A stretch of 25,694 nt of DNA from JAAKFL01 sp964629645 (GTDB taxonomy: Bacteria > Chlamydiota > Chlamydiia > Chlamydiales > SLFE01). This document shows positions 1 to 7,664 of the stretch, piece after piece (the stretch's first letter is position 1; the number at the start of each line of letters is the position of its first letter). The DNA lies in NCBI GenBank assembly GCA_964629645.1, contig CAZVSU010000036.1, positions 1 through 25,694 of the forward strand, written 5' to 3'. Under the pieces are notes generated by a model. That model made no database searches, was not told the origin of the DNA, and worked only from the letters and a program-made list of their open reading frames with translations. The position numbers and the translations under genes are program-made.

Positions 1-25
1 TCAAAAACTTTTTATAAGGTGTGCT

Positions 26-72
26 AGGGGACGTCTTCAAATTTCGAATGACTGAATTTGAAGGCGTTCCCT
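26..72. repeat. REP-like 47-bp hairpin element, copy 1
   Basis: This imperfect palindrome has 18-nt arms, an AGGGGACGTCTTCAAATT left arm and a loop of about 11 nt. It matches the copy at 23734-23780 at 44 of 47 positions. The two stem differences from copy 2 both turn Watson-Crick pairs into G-U wobbles, so the fold is kept. It ends 12 nt past the stop codon of the VOC gene. A further partial ACGTCCCT motif follows at about 78-85. It resembles REP/RAYT-type palindromes, which is an inference; it could also act in 3'-end formation, although no U-tract follows. Confidence 0.75.
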
Positions 73-84
73 AGAGAACGTCCC

Positions 85-450
85 TTAAGACTTGATCTCT
101 TCTACAAGATGGAAATGATTGCCGTCGCGGTCTTTCATGAGTTGAAGTTTTACGTTTGCAACAGTCATTGTCTCCCCGACAAAATCGACAGAGTCCTCTA
201 AATCTTTTTTCGCCTGCTCGATATCATCGACTGTTAGACAGACAACGGCATTTTTGCCGGCTTTCATTCCGTCATGGGGATTTTCAATCGCAAGTCCTAA
301 TCGCGCCCCGTCCGGTGCCGCAAGTTCCGCCCAGCCATGTTCTTTATCATGCACTTTCAACGTCAAGCCGATGACGTTCGTGTAAAAATCAATGGACGCA
401 TCGAGATTTGAGACACAGACCCAACTCATAAACATTCCTTGTACCGACAT
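85..450 (-). CDS. VOC-family (glyoxalase/bleomycin-resistance fold) protein
   Basis: This is a 121-residue single-domain protein of the vicinal oxygen chelate superfamily. The N-terminal beta-alpha-beta unit reads through SWVCVSNLDASIDFYTNVIG, and the C-terminal strand carries the typical DRDGNHFHLVE ending. Family members are metal-dependent lyases, dioxygenases or drug-binding proteins, and the substrate cannot be read from the sequence. The start at 450 is chosen because a clear Shine-Dalgarno (AAGGAGG on the coding strand) lies just upstream. An upstream extension to 507 has no such site and adds a non-conserved basic stretch. The gene diverges from the membrane-protein gene at 587. REP-like copy 1 lies just behind its stop. 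Confidence 0.85.
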   Translation of the reverse strand: MSVQGMFMSWVCVSNLDASIDFYTNVIGLTLKVHDKEHGWAELAAPDGARLGLAIENPHDGMKAGKNAVVCLTVDDIEQAKKDLEDSVDFVGETMTVANVKLQLMKDRDGNHFHLVEEIKS

Positions 451-586
451 ACACCCTCCTTTTGTTTCCCTGAGGTTGATCCTATCGCGTCGAAAAGGCG
501 AAGTCAACCGAGATTAATTCTCTTTTAACAAAATAAAGGGAGCACTAGCATAGAAGGGATATGACTAAGCAAAGGAGCCGATCCGT

Positions 587-961
587 ATGACAAATTTTAT
601 CACTGCCGACAATAGGGGTTGGTGGAAAACCGATCTCGCAGCACCATTTACAGCCTTTTTCGCATTCAAAGCAATCCGGGTGGCAACCGGAGGGTTCAAT
701 CCTATCACCGGCCTGATGATCAGCACGGTGGCCTCTTTTGCAGATATTCTGGGAAGTGCAATCACAAACGGGTCCCAAGAAAACTCAGATCTTTACTTTC
801 GGTATGCCGTGACGATTTTGGCCCCCCTCGCAATTGGAATGTGCCTTGGGATGCCTTTTGTACCGGCCCTTATCATGACCATCGCGAATCTCGGGATCAG
901 ACTCTTGATCTATGAGTTTTTCTTTCAGGAAAATGGGGACCACTCAGATGACGCTGTTTAA
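587..961 (+). CDS. small integral membrane protein of unknown function
   Basis: I do not recognise the family of this 124-residue protein. It has two broad hydrophobic regions, at roughly residues 19-60 and 68-113, compatible with three to four membrane segments and short charged ends (DNRGWWKTD at the N-terminus, QENGDHSDD at the C-terminus). The start is supported by AAGGAG about 9 nt upstream. Its last 14 bases overlap the favoured start of the phosphoribosyltransferase gene at 948, so the two are probably translated from one message. Confidence 0.65.
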   Translation: MTNFITADNRGWWKTDLAAPFTAFFAFKAIRVATGGFNPITGLMISTVASFADILGSAITNGSQENSDLYFRYAVTILAPLAIGMCLGMPFVPALIMTIANLGIRLLIYEFFFQENGDHSDDAV

Positions 962-1586
962 AGATCGAAAAGAAGCTGGAGCTCAGATCGCTCATAGGCT
1001 CGCGCCATACAAAAACCATCCCAAGGCAATTGTGATCGGGCTGCCCCGGGGGGGCGTTGTTTTGGCTGCTGAAGTCGCAAAAGCGCTATCACTTTCCCTT
1101 GACGTTGTCTGCCCCAGGAAAATCGGCGCTCCAATCAATCCTGAGTTCGCTATCGGGGCTATCACAGAAACGGGCGAGGGAATCTTCGACTTTAAAGCCA
1201 TACGGTATATGAGCGTCACAGACGACTACATCGAAAGCAAAGTCGCAGAAGAAAAAGAGCAAGCGATGAGGCGCCTTGCCCTCTTTAGAAAGGGAATGCC
1301 CCCCCGCGATCTCAAAGATAAGACCGTTTTGATCGTCGACGACGGTCTTGCCACAGGTTCGACGATGAAGGCCGCCATTCAGTCGATCAAAGCTGAAGGC
1401 GCCGGCAAAATTGTCGCAGCCGTGCCGGTTTCACCCGTCGATACCTTGGAGGAAGTCTCGGAAATGGTCGATGAGATTGTCTGCATCGCAGCACCTCCCT
1501 CTTTTCAGGCCGTCGGTCAATTCTACGAAAACTTTTCAGAAACAACAGATGATGACGTGATCGAAATCATGAAGGCGTTTTCCTAA
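948..1586 (+). CDS. phosphoribosyltransferase-domain protein
   Basis: This 212-residue type I phosphoribosyltransferase fold binds PRPP through the loop VLIVDDGLATGST (about residues 129-141), the classic acidic-acidic-Gly-x-x-Thr-Gly motif. An N-terminal GLPRGGVVLAAEVA block and a later KIGAP motif match the group of uncharacterised predicted phosphoribosyltransferases found next to stress or membrane genes, rather than a dedicated purine or pyrimidine salvage enzyme. The start at 948 (MTLFKDRKEAG) matches where family proteins usually begin. In-frame starts at 912 and 933 are possible but would lengthen the overlap with the preceding gene. The substrate is unknown. Confidence 0.85.
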   Translation: MTLFKDRKEAGAQIAHRLAPYKNHPKAIVIGLPRGGVVLAAEVAKALSLSLDVVCPRKIGAPINPEFAIGAITETGEGIFDFKAIRYMSVTDDYIESKVAEEKEQAMRRLALFRKGMPPRDLKDKTVLIVDDGLATGSTMKAAIQSIKAEGAGKIVAAVPVSPVDTLEEVSEMVDEIVCIAAPPSFQAVGQFYENFSETTDDDVIEIMKAFS

Positions 1587-1687
1587 ACCTGTCATGTTCG
1601 CAAGTGCCGCCTCTTTCAGTCCGATTTCGTCGGCATCACAGCCGCCCTCGCGACGCTGTAGGCGCGACCCACTTCTTTGACTTGGTT
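1587..1687. other. short convergent spacer without a recognisable gene
   Basis: This spacer separates the ends of the phosphoribosyltransferase and mscL genes. It has weak GC-rich self-complementarity but no clear stem followed by a U-run. I see no coding signal. Confidence 0.4.
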
Positions 1688-2134
1688 TCACTTCAGAGAA
1701 CTCGTGCAGTTGGGGCATCGTGTCGCCTGAATCGGGATACTTAAGCAGCATTCAGGACAGGATCGAGTCGTGTCGTCTTTCGGTCCTTCCATCTTTTCGC
1801 GGAGGCGGTTAAAGTTTCTGACGACCAAGAAGACAGAAAACGCCACAATCAAAAATGAGATGATTGAGTTGATAAAGGCTCCAAAATTGACCGTTACGGC
1901 GCCGGCAGATTGAGCGGCTTCTAATGTGGAATACGGACCTACAGGAGCGCCCTCTTTGAGCGTGAAAAACAGATCGCTAAAGTCGACGCTCCCGAGAAGA
2001 ATGCCTATTGGAGGCATCAAAACGTCATTGACAAGGGAGTTCACAATCGCGCCGAAGGCGGCCCCGATCACAATACCGACCGCCATATCCAAAGCATTTC
2101 CCTTGAGGGCAAATTCACGAAATTCTTTCAGCAT
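1688..2134 (-). CDS. mscL: large-conductance mechanosensitive channel MscL with C-terminal zinc ribbon
   Basis: MscL is a pentameric inner-membrane channel that opens under membrane tension and releases solutes on osmotic downshock. The family N-terminus MLKEFREFALKGNALDMAVG is followed by TM1 with the glycine-rich pore helix (about residues 16-42), a periplasmic loop, and TM2 (about 84-106, NFGAFINSIISFLIVAF). At 148 residues it is slightly longer than E. coli MscL (136). Instead of the usual C-terminal helical bundle it ends in a CPEC...CPNC zinc ribbon (C126, C129, C140, C143). The start at 2134 matches family N-termini; an upstream TTG at 2185 would add 17 atypical residues and nearly abut the divergent gene. 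A 54-bp spacer separates it from the DUF1499 gene. Confidence 0.93.
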   Translation of the reverse strand: MLKEFREFALKGNALDMAVGIVIGAAFGAIVNSLVNDVLMPPIGILLGSVDFSDLFFTLKEGAPVGPYSTLEAAQSAGAVTVNFGAFINSIISFLIVAFSVFLVVRNFNRLREKMEGPKDDTTRSCPECCLSIPIQATRCPNCTSSLK

Positions 2135-2188
2135 AAGCTCTGTATAAGGCACATATCCGAATAAGTCAATCTTTGCTAGGATCAAATT

Positions 2189-2641
2189 ATGAAGGGAATC
2201 ATCTTTGCAGCCCTCGCGCTCGGAGCGGTACTGGGCTTTTTGATTTGGAAAAACCTCAAGGAACCTGACTTAGGCGTTCACGATGGGTCGCTGTCTGACT
2301 GTCCGGGCACTCCCAACTGCGTGAGCTCCAAGAGCCCGATTAAGGGGCAATTCATGTCTCCATTTCAATCGAGTCCGGATGCGATCGCATTACTTGCTGA
2401 CATTGTCTCAAGCGATCCTTACGGGACTGTGGTCGAACAGAAAGACAACTACTTACGCGCTCTCTACAAAAGCCCGGTTTTTCGGTTTCGAGACGATGTG
2501 GAGTTTTATCTGACAGGAGATGAAATCCAGGTGAGATCAGCCTCACGGGTCGGTTACAGCGATCTCGGCGTCAACCGGAGCAGGATAGAGAAGATACGCG
2601 AGGCCTACAACAAGAGGAGACAACATGATCGAAACAGTTGA
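2189..2641 (+). CDS. DUF1499 family protein, membrane-anchored
   Basis: This 150-residue protein starts with one hydrophobic segment (about residues 4-20), then carries DUF1499 landmarks: CPGTPNCVSS near residues 38-47 and the signature ending VRSASRVGYSDLGVNRSRIE near 115-134. The function of the family is not established; members occur in bacteria and plastid-bearing eukaryotes. An AGGA motif 7 nt upstream supports the start. The gene overlaps the alpha/beta hydrolase by 17 nt and heads a three-gene unit with the hydrolase and the trehalase-like gene. Confidence 0.88.
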   Translation: MKGIIFAALALGAVLGFLIWKNLKEPDLGVHDGSLSDCPGTPNCVSSKSPIKGQFMSPFQSSPDAIALLADIVSSDPYGTVVEQKDNYLRALYKSPVFRFRDDVEFYLTGDEIQVRSASRVGYSDLGVNRSRIEKIREAYNKRRQHDRNS

Positions 2642-3410
2642 GCTTTATTATGAAGTCAAGGGTGAAGGGCCCCCGCTTATCTTGATCTCGGGCTTGACCG
2701 CAGACCACATGACGTGGATGCCTCTTGTCGATCACCTGGCCAACAAGTACCTGGTGGTCACGTTCGATAACAGAGGCGTCGGGAAAAGCCCTACGCCAAA
2801 AGGCGTCTCATCGATCCGCCACTTCGCCCACGATACCGTGAAGATGATGGATCGGATTGGGATTGAGACAGCTCATATTGTCGGCCAGTCGATGGGAACA
2901 GCGATCGCTCAAAACATTGCCGCTGAATTTCCAAGCCGCGTCGATAAATTGATTCTTTCCAACGGCATGACTCAATCGGATAAAACATCAGAGTATGCCT
3001 TTCGCCTCGTTGGACATTTGATGGAAGATGGAGTCCCAAGAGAAAGAATCATGGAAGCGATCCTGCCTTGGAGCTTTTCCAATGACTTTCTCGACCATCA
3101 GCCCAATGTCGATATCATAAAAGATATGTACAAACACACCCCGACTCCCCAAACACCGGAAGGTTTCTGGCTTCAATTTCAGGCGATCTATACCTCGGAC
3201 ACAACTCCCCTCCTCCCCAATATAAAAGCCAAAACATTGATTATAACGGGAGAAGAGGATCTGCTGACAACAGTCGAGGATTCAAAAAAGCTTCACCGAG
3301 GAATCAAAAACTCAAAATTGGAAGTGATTCCGGGGATGGCACATGTCCCCCATGTGGAAAAACCGGAGCTTTTCTTGGACATGATCGACTCCTTTTTGGA
3401 AGAAAGATGA
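2625..3410 (+). CDS. alpha/beta hydrolase (enol-lactonase-like)
   Basis: This 261-residue alpha/beta hydrolase has all the expected elements. An oxyanion region follows strand 3 (LILISGLTADHMTW), DNRGVGKS lies near residues 48-55, and the nucleophile elbow GQSMG has Ser89. The acid is probably in GEEDLLT, and the catalytic His lies in GMAHVPHVEKPE near the C-terminus. It resembles 3-oxoadipate enol-lactonases and related small esterases, but substrate cannot be assigned. There is no signal peptide, so it is likely cytoplasmic. It begins inside the DUF1499 gene after an AGAGGAGA ribosome-binding region and ends in an ATGA overlap with the trehalase-like gene, which implies translational coupling. 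Confidence 0.9.
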   Translation: MIETVELYYEVKGEGPPLILISGLTADHMTWMPLVDHLANKYLVVTFDNRGVGKSPTPKGVSSIRHFAHDTVKMMDRIGIETAHIVGQSMGTAIAQNIAAEFPSRVDKLILSNGMTQSDKTSEYAFRLVGHLMEDGVPRERIMEAILPWSFSNDFLDHQPNVDIIKDMYKHTPTPQTPEGFWLQFQAIYTSDTTPLLPNIKAKTLIITGEEDLLTTVEDSKKLHRGIKNSKLEVIPGMAHVPHVEKPELFLDMIDSFLEER

Positions 3411-4885
3411 GACCGATCCTCGCTGCCGCGATGATGCTTGCTCCCCCGGATCCGACCTCCTATATTTCTGATACCTGGAGCCACCTCGAGCGCTGGTGCG
3501 GCGCAAAAAGGGGACTCCTGGACCCTAAAATGCAGCCGGACCAAAAGCCTGTTGTGTACATCAGCCAAAAAGAAGACCTAGAAAAAATCAGACATATCTT
3601 AAGCGCTGTCTCAGTCCGCGTCCTTCCCGATGACCCCCTCTCTGTCGACCACCATGGATTGCTTTACCTTCCGAAACCCTACATCACGCCGGGCGGTCGG
3701 TTTAACGAGATGTATGGATGGGACTCATTTTTTATTTTTCTCGGTCTCATCGAAGAAGGAAAAACCGAAATGGCCGATCATTTAATCGACAACCAGCTTT
3801 ATCAAATAGAGCATTACGGGCATGTCCTTAACAGCAATCGGACCTACCACCTTTCCCGCTCCCATCCCCCGTTCATCTCGCAAATGGTGCTCAGACGCTC
3901 AGAACATGATCCCCAAAAATTAGAGCGAGCCTACCCACTCATCGAAAAATACTACCGATTCTGGACAACCGGGAAACGGTGTGTCCCTGAACATCATCTC
4001 TGCCGTTACTACGACGATGCTAAAGGCCCTGCAATCGAGGTGATCAGCTCAGAAATCGACCATACCGGAATGAATCACTTCGACCGCATTGAGAGACTTA
4101 TTCTGAGCGGCACTCTCATCGTGCCAATAGAGATCTACAGATCGGGCTTAACAGAAGCCTATTATCTCGATGACCGCGCCATGCGTGAATCGGGCTTTGA
4201 TGTGTCATGCTGCTTTGGACCTTACGGAATCGAAACGACAAAACAGCTCCCTGTCTGCCTCAACACCCTTCTTTATTTGATGGAGGTCAACCTCGAAGAA
4301 ATGGCCAGAAAACTCGGAAAAAAAGAGGAAGAGAAAAAATGGCGCGAATGTGCGCTCAGGCGAAAAAATCAGGTCAACGCACTTTTATGGAATGAAAAGA
4401 AGGGACTGTATGTCTCCTATAACTTTGACCGGGGCGAGCACCATTGCTTCCCTTTTCTGACCGCTTATTATCCTATGTGGGCCGGCATCGCCACAAAAGA
4501 GCAGGCAGCGACACTCGTCAATCTCTTATCTCTTTTTGAAAGAAAATGGGGTCTTGTGACCAGCACTGAGCAGACAGGGTGTCAGTGGGACTCTCCCTTT
4601 GGGTGGGCCCCTCTTCACTATATCGTTGTGATGGGTCTTTTGCGTTACGGATATGAAGCAGAGGCAAAAAGAATTGCCGAGAAGTTCTGCGCACTGGTCG
4701 AAAAAGAGTACCGGCGAACAGGACATATATTCGAAAAATATGACGTCATAAAAGGAACTGCCGATGTGCATCTCGATTTCGGATACGAAAGCAATGAACC
4801 CGGTTTTGGCTGGACCAATGCGGTTTATCTTCTATTCAGACATCGCCTGAACAAAATGGCGGCGGATGAGTCTCGAAACCGATGA
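3407..4885 (+). CDS. GH37 trehalase-like glycoside hydrolase
   Basis: Trehalases hydrolyse alpha,alpha-trehalose to two glucoses. This 492-residue protein has signature 1 (PGGRFNEMYGWDSF, residues 95-108) and signature 2 (QWDSPFGWAP, 393-402), and ends with GFGWTNAV. By position, Asp265 in RESGFDVS corresponds to the catalytic acid of E. coli TreA, and Glu443 in EKYD to the proposed base. The glycine-rich GGGGEY block usually found before GFGWTN is replaced by DFGYES, so specificity may differ. There is no convincing signal peptide, which suggests a cytoplasmic enzyme. It is ATGA-coupled to the hydrolase, with GGAAG 5 nt upstream of the start. Its last 54 nt overlap the convergent F-box gene. 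Confidence 0.88.
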   Translation: MRPILAAAMMLAPPDPTSYISDTWSHLERWCGAKRGLLDPKMQPDQKPVVYISQKEDLEKIRHILSAVSVRVLPDDPLSVDHHGLLYLPKPYITPGGRFNEMYGWDSFFIFLGLIEEGKTEMADHLIDNQLYQIEHYGHVLNSNRTYHLSRSHPPFISQMVLRRSEHDPQKLERAYPLIEKYYRFWTTGKRCVPEHHLCRYYDDAKGPAIEVISSEIDHTGMNHFDRIERLILSGTLIVPIEIYRSGLTEAYYLDDRAMRESGFDVSCCFGPYGIETTKQLPVCLNTLLYLMEVNLEEMARKLGKKEEEKKWRECALRRKNQVNALLWNEKKGLYVSYNFDRGEHHCFPFLTAYYPMWAGIATKEQAATLVNLLSLFERKWGLVTSTEQTGCQWDSPFGWAPLHYIVVMGLLRYGYEAEAKRIAEKFCALVEKEYRRTGHIFEKYDVIKGTADVHLDFGYESNEPGFGWTNAVYLLFRHRLNKMAADESRNR

Positions 4886-6427
4886 CGCGACGTCTCCTGG
4901 GACCTTCCCGTTCATCAATTCGACGACATCGGCAACAGCGCGCTCTCGTTCTTCATATCTCGTGATTTTGATCAATGCTGCGATGGCATCGGGAAAAAGC
5001 CCCTTGCGTGCATACTCGACAGCTTTGTAGGATAAGTGGTCACTGTCGCTGATTGAATGATCGCATGAAGGGTCGTCGTCGATGAACTCGATGTTCCCGT
5101 AGCAGGCAGTGGCAGCCTCTCTCCCTCGGGGATCTTGTATGTGGGATGCAAGCCGTTTTCCTTTTACAGACTGGTGTGCGAGCAGAAACGACCTCAGAAT
5201 TTTTTGCACACTTTCCTTCACTGTTTCTTCATGAAACGGAGCAAGATCCCAATAAGAAAAAAGATCATGGAGTCTAAAAGCGTCATCAATACAGCCTTGA
5301 TTCAGTCTAAAGTCAATTTCTTTCCGCCCCTTCAAAATACATCGATGCCTCACAAAAGGGGCGCTCTTGTCTTTGTTTGACAACAGCGCCAAAAAGAGAA
5401 GGGCGGTTTCAAAGTTTTTATGTGTTATGAAGTGTGTGACCACAGGCCACAGAAGTTGATCATTGATGTCGATAAAGCCAGACTTTCTTATTAAGGCGAT
5501 AAAGAGCGCCCGCGCCGCCTGCGCCGGCTGATTAAGCTGACTCGCAATCACAGCGACATCCCGCAACTCTTCAAATGTGAACATGTGGTGTCTCATGTCG
5601 AAGGCGCTAAAATCCCCTAACTTCGCCCTCTGGAGATCGAGTTTGACTGCATAGTATTCCGATCTATTGCCAAGCCAGGCGCTCACTTTTGCCAACTGCA
5701 AAAAAGAGGCGCTCGATTCGATCAAAGCGTGCCAACACGCCTTATGATTCCCCCTTTTTTCGAGCAGGTAAAGGGCCAAATTCTCCCGCCCTTTGTTCAT
5801 CAGCAAAATGAAAAGCGACGGGGGCAACGACATGTTCTCTTCTCCCAAGTAGAGGGATACGGCTTGATCGAGATCACCCCTTAGAGTGCACGCCTCAACG
5901 AGAAGCCGCTTAGTCTCGCAAGTACTTGAGATTTGATTGAGGACCCTTTCCCCTTCGTCAAATAATCCCAAGCGAAAAAAAGCGACCGCCTTTTTTAAAC
6001 AAGGGGGTCTTGAGTCTCTCACCAAATAATAGGGGTGCCAAAATTTGTGATGTGCGGATGATGGATTGCAAAAAGAATGCGAGTCAAAAAGAGCCGTGAT
6101 GTCAACCGCAGCCTTCCTCAGAGCACAAAGGCTTTCGGCTTTTTGGATACGTTGGATGAAATCGTCAACTTTTTTTGATCTCAGATCACAACAAAGGCGT
6201 TTTGATGCCGCGAGGTGCTTTTGGCGGACTTTGGCAACAGTCAATTGGCAAAAGAGACGACACACTCCTGTCAAAGACATCGCCGTTTTCTCGTCGCAAT
6301 GAGAAAAGATGTGGGACCAAATTTCAGGAGGGAGTGTGATGCTTCGACCGTGTCTCCTCTGTTTCTTGGAGCACGCCTCAGTGAGCTCGGGATATTGACG
6401 TTTGACAGAGTGTCCTTCAATCATCAT
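4832..6427 (-). CDS. F-box-like domain protein with alpha-helical repeats (putative effector)
   Basis: This 531-residue protein has a basic N-terminal stretch (KKQRRHGR, about residues 21-28), then an F-box-like domain at about 31-70 (LPPEIWSHIFSHCDEKT, then VCRLFCQLT). The rest is helical and repeat-like, with units such as FRLGLFDEGERVLNQI, LRGDLDQAVSLYL and YARKGLFPDAIAALIKI that resemble degenerate TPR-type repeats. F-box domains bind Skp1 of eukaryotic SCF ubiquitin ligases. Bacteria lack SCF, so a secreted, host-acting protein is inferred; no experimental evidence is visible here. The first ATG pair (6427/6424) is taken as start although no strong ribosome-binding site precedes it. An upstream TTG extension to 6463 would run into the divergent transporter gene. 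Confidence 0.8.
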   Translation of the reverse strand: MMIEGHSVKRQYPELTEACSKKQRRHGRSITLPPEIWSHIFSHCDEKTAMSLTGVCRLFCQLTVAKVRQKHLAASKRLCCDLRSKKVDDFIQRIQKAESLCALRKAAVDITALFDSHSFCNPSSAHHKFWHPYYLVRDSRPPCLKKAVAFFRLGLFDEGERVLNQISSTCETKRLLVEACTLRGDLDQAVSLYLGEENMSLPPSLFILLMNKGRENLALYLLEKRGNHKACWHALIESSASFLQLAKVSAWLGNRSEYYAVKLDLQRAKLGDFSAFDMRHHMFTFEELRDVAVIASQLNQPAQAARALFIALIRKSGFIDINDQLLWPVVTHFITHKNFETALLFLALLSNKDKSAPFVRHRCILKGRKEIDFRLNQGCIDDAFRLHDLFSYWDLAPFHEETVKESVQKILRSFLLAHQSVKGKRLASHIQDPRGREAATACYGNIEFIDDDPSCDHSISDSDHLSYKAVEYARKGLFPDAIAALIKITRYEERERAVADVVELMNGKVPGDVASSVSRLIRRHFVQAMSE

Positions 6428-6449
6428 TAAAGTTGGCACTTTTAAAGAA

Positions 6450-7664
6450 ATGAATATAATCAAATTTATGCATGTTTATCTCTTTGTCGCGGCTTTATTT
6501 TTTCTCTGCGGGTTTAGTACCACTTTCATGACCACTTTAGCCCTGCATAGCCAAGATCTTTTTCAGCTTGGCCGCTCTTCTTCGACAGCCCTCTTTGCCA
6601 GCTTTTATCTCGCCACCTTAATCGCTGCGCCCATAGCGGCACAATTTTATAATAAGGTCCCGATTACGACAAGCATGAGGGCCGCTCTTTCGCTTGCCTT
6701 CTTGGGATCAGCAGGGATTTACGCTGGCAGCAGTTTGGGCACCTTCACTGTCGCTCTCCCCTCTGTCTTTGCGATGGGATGCGGCCTTTGGGCTTTGCAG
6801 GTGATCATGAACCCTTATAGTCTTCATTATGGGGATCAAGAAAGTGGAGCGTCAAGGCTCAGCATTCTCCAGGGGTTTTTCGCTCTGGGAATGCTCCTGG
6901 CTCTCTATTTCGGCACTCACTTTACTCTCGAGAGCCCTTCAGAGGGAAGCCCTCCGTTTCCGATTTCAGCGCCTTATCTTATCCTTGCTATCGCCTGGGT
7001 GATCCTATTCGCCATTCATGAGAGATTTCCCCTAAAAAAGATAAAAAGCCTCGAAGAAATATCAGGAAAAAGCAACGCCATCGCGCCAGCGTTACTGATT
7101 CTTGGGGTTTCCCTCATCGCCGCCGCTATAGGTATTGAAACAGCACTTGGCCATTATCTCATCCCCTTTTTATCAGAGCGGACGATTCTCGATACCAACT
7201 TTGGGACAGCCAGCCAGCTTGTCTTCATCTACTGGGTTGGATTTACTGTGGGACGTTTTGCAAGCGGTCTCCTGTTTCATGGGATCCCACCTCGCTTCAT
7301 TCTCTATTTTCATGCCGGGACAGGGCTTTTGCTTCTCCTCATCACCTGCATCACAACAGGAGGTGTTGCTGCCTTAGCCGCGCTTGCGACAGGACTTTCA
7401 ACGTCTGTTTTATTTCCGACCCTCTACGCTCTTTTCTTAGAAGAGTCGTCAGGAGCTGAGATGAGGCTCTCAGGATATCTTATCATGGCGTCGACCGGCG
7501 GCGCCTTAGTCCCTCTTTTTCAGGGGGCTGCAGCCGATCTCTTAGGCATCCACCTCTCCTTTTTGATTCCGGCGATCTGTTTTGGGGCGATTTTCGCTTA
7601 CTCAATCCGCCGCCCCAGAATGAGTCTACAGCCGATTCGCGTCAAAGTCACTCGCCGACGATGA
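6450..7664 (+). CDS. MFS transporter of the FHS (fucose/glucose:H+ symporter) type
   Basis: This 404-residue inner-membrane protein has about 12 hydrophobic segments. FHS-family marks are the N-terminal FFLCGFSTTFMTTL, the central QVIMNPYSLHYGDQESGASRL block (family: NPY... SRLN.. QAF) and a late GGALVPLFQGAAADLLG motif. Family members such as FucP and GlcP import hexoses with protons, so a monosaccharide importer is likely, but the substrate is unproven. The start at 450 nt past 6000 (MNIIKF) removes a non-family extension; 6468 is an alternative. Only 22 bp separate it from the divergent F-box gene, so promoters must lie inside the neighbouring coding sequences. Its 3' end overlaps sodC by 17 nt. 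Confidence 0.85.
   Translation: MNIIKFMHVYLFVAALFFLCGFSTTFMTTLALHSQDLFQLGRSSSTALFASFYLATLIAAPIAAQFYNKVPITTSMRAALSLAFLGSAGIYAGSSLGTFTVALPSVFAMGCGLWALQVIMNPYSLHYGDQESGASRLSILQGFFALGMLLALYFGTHFTLESPSEGSPPFPISAPYLILAIAWVILFAIHERFPLKKIKSLEEISGKSNAIAPALLILGVSLIAAAIGIETALGHYLIPFLSERTILDTNFGTASQLVFIYWVGFTVGRFASGLLFHGIPPRFILYFHAGTGLLLLLITCITTGGVAALAALATGLSTSVLFPTLYALFLEESSGAEMRLSGYLIMASTGGALVPLFQGAAADLLGIHLSFLIPAICFGAIFAYSIRRPRMSLQPIRVKVTRRR

Noticed and set aside
1..24. TCAAAAACTTT at the window start resembles the end of the MITE-like element (13099-13109)
   Set aside because: Only 11 bp match before the sequences diverge, and the left side is cut off; too short to call a second copy.
2135..2185. 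TTG-started N-terminal extension of MscL
   Set aside because: MscL proteins begin near MLKEF; the extra 17 residues are not family-like and crowd the divergent promoter region.
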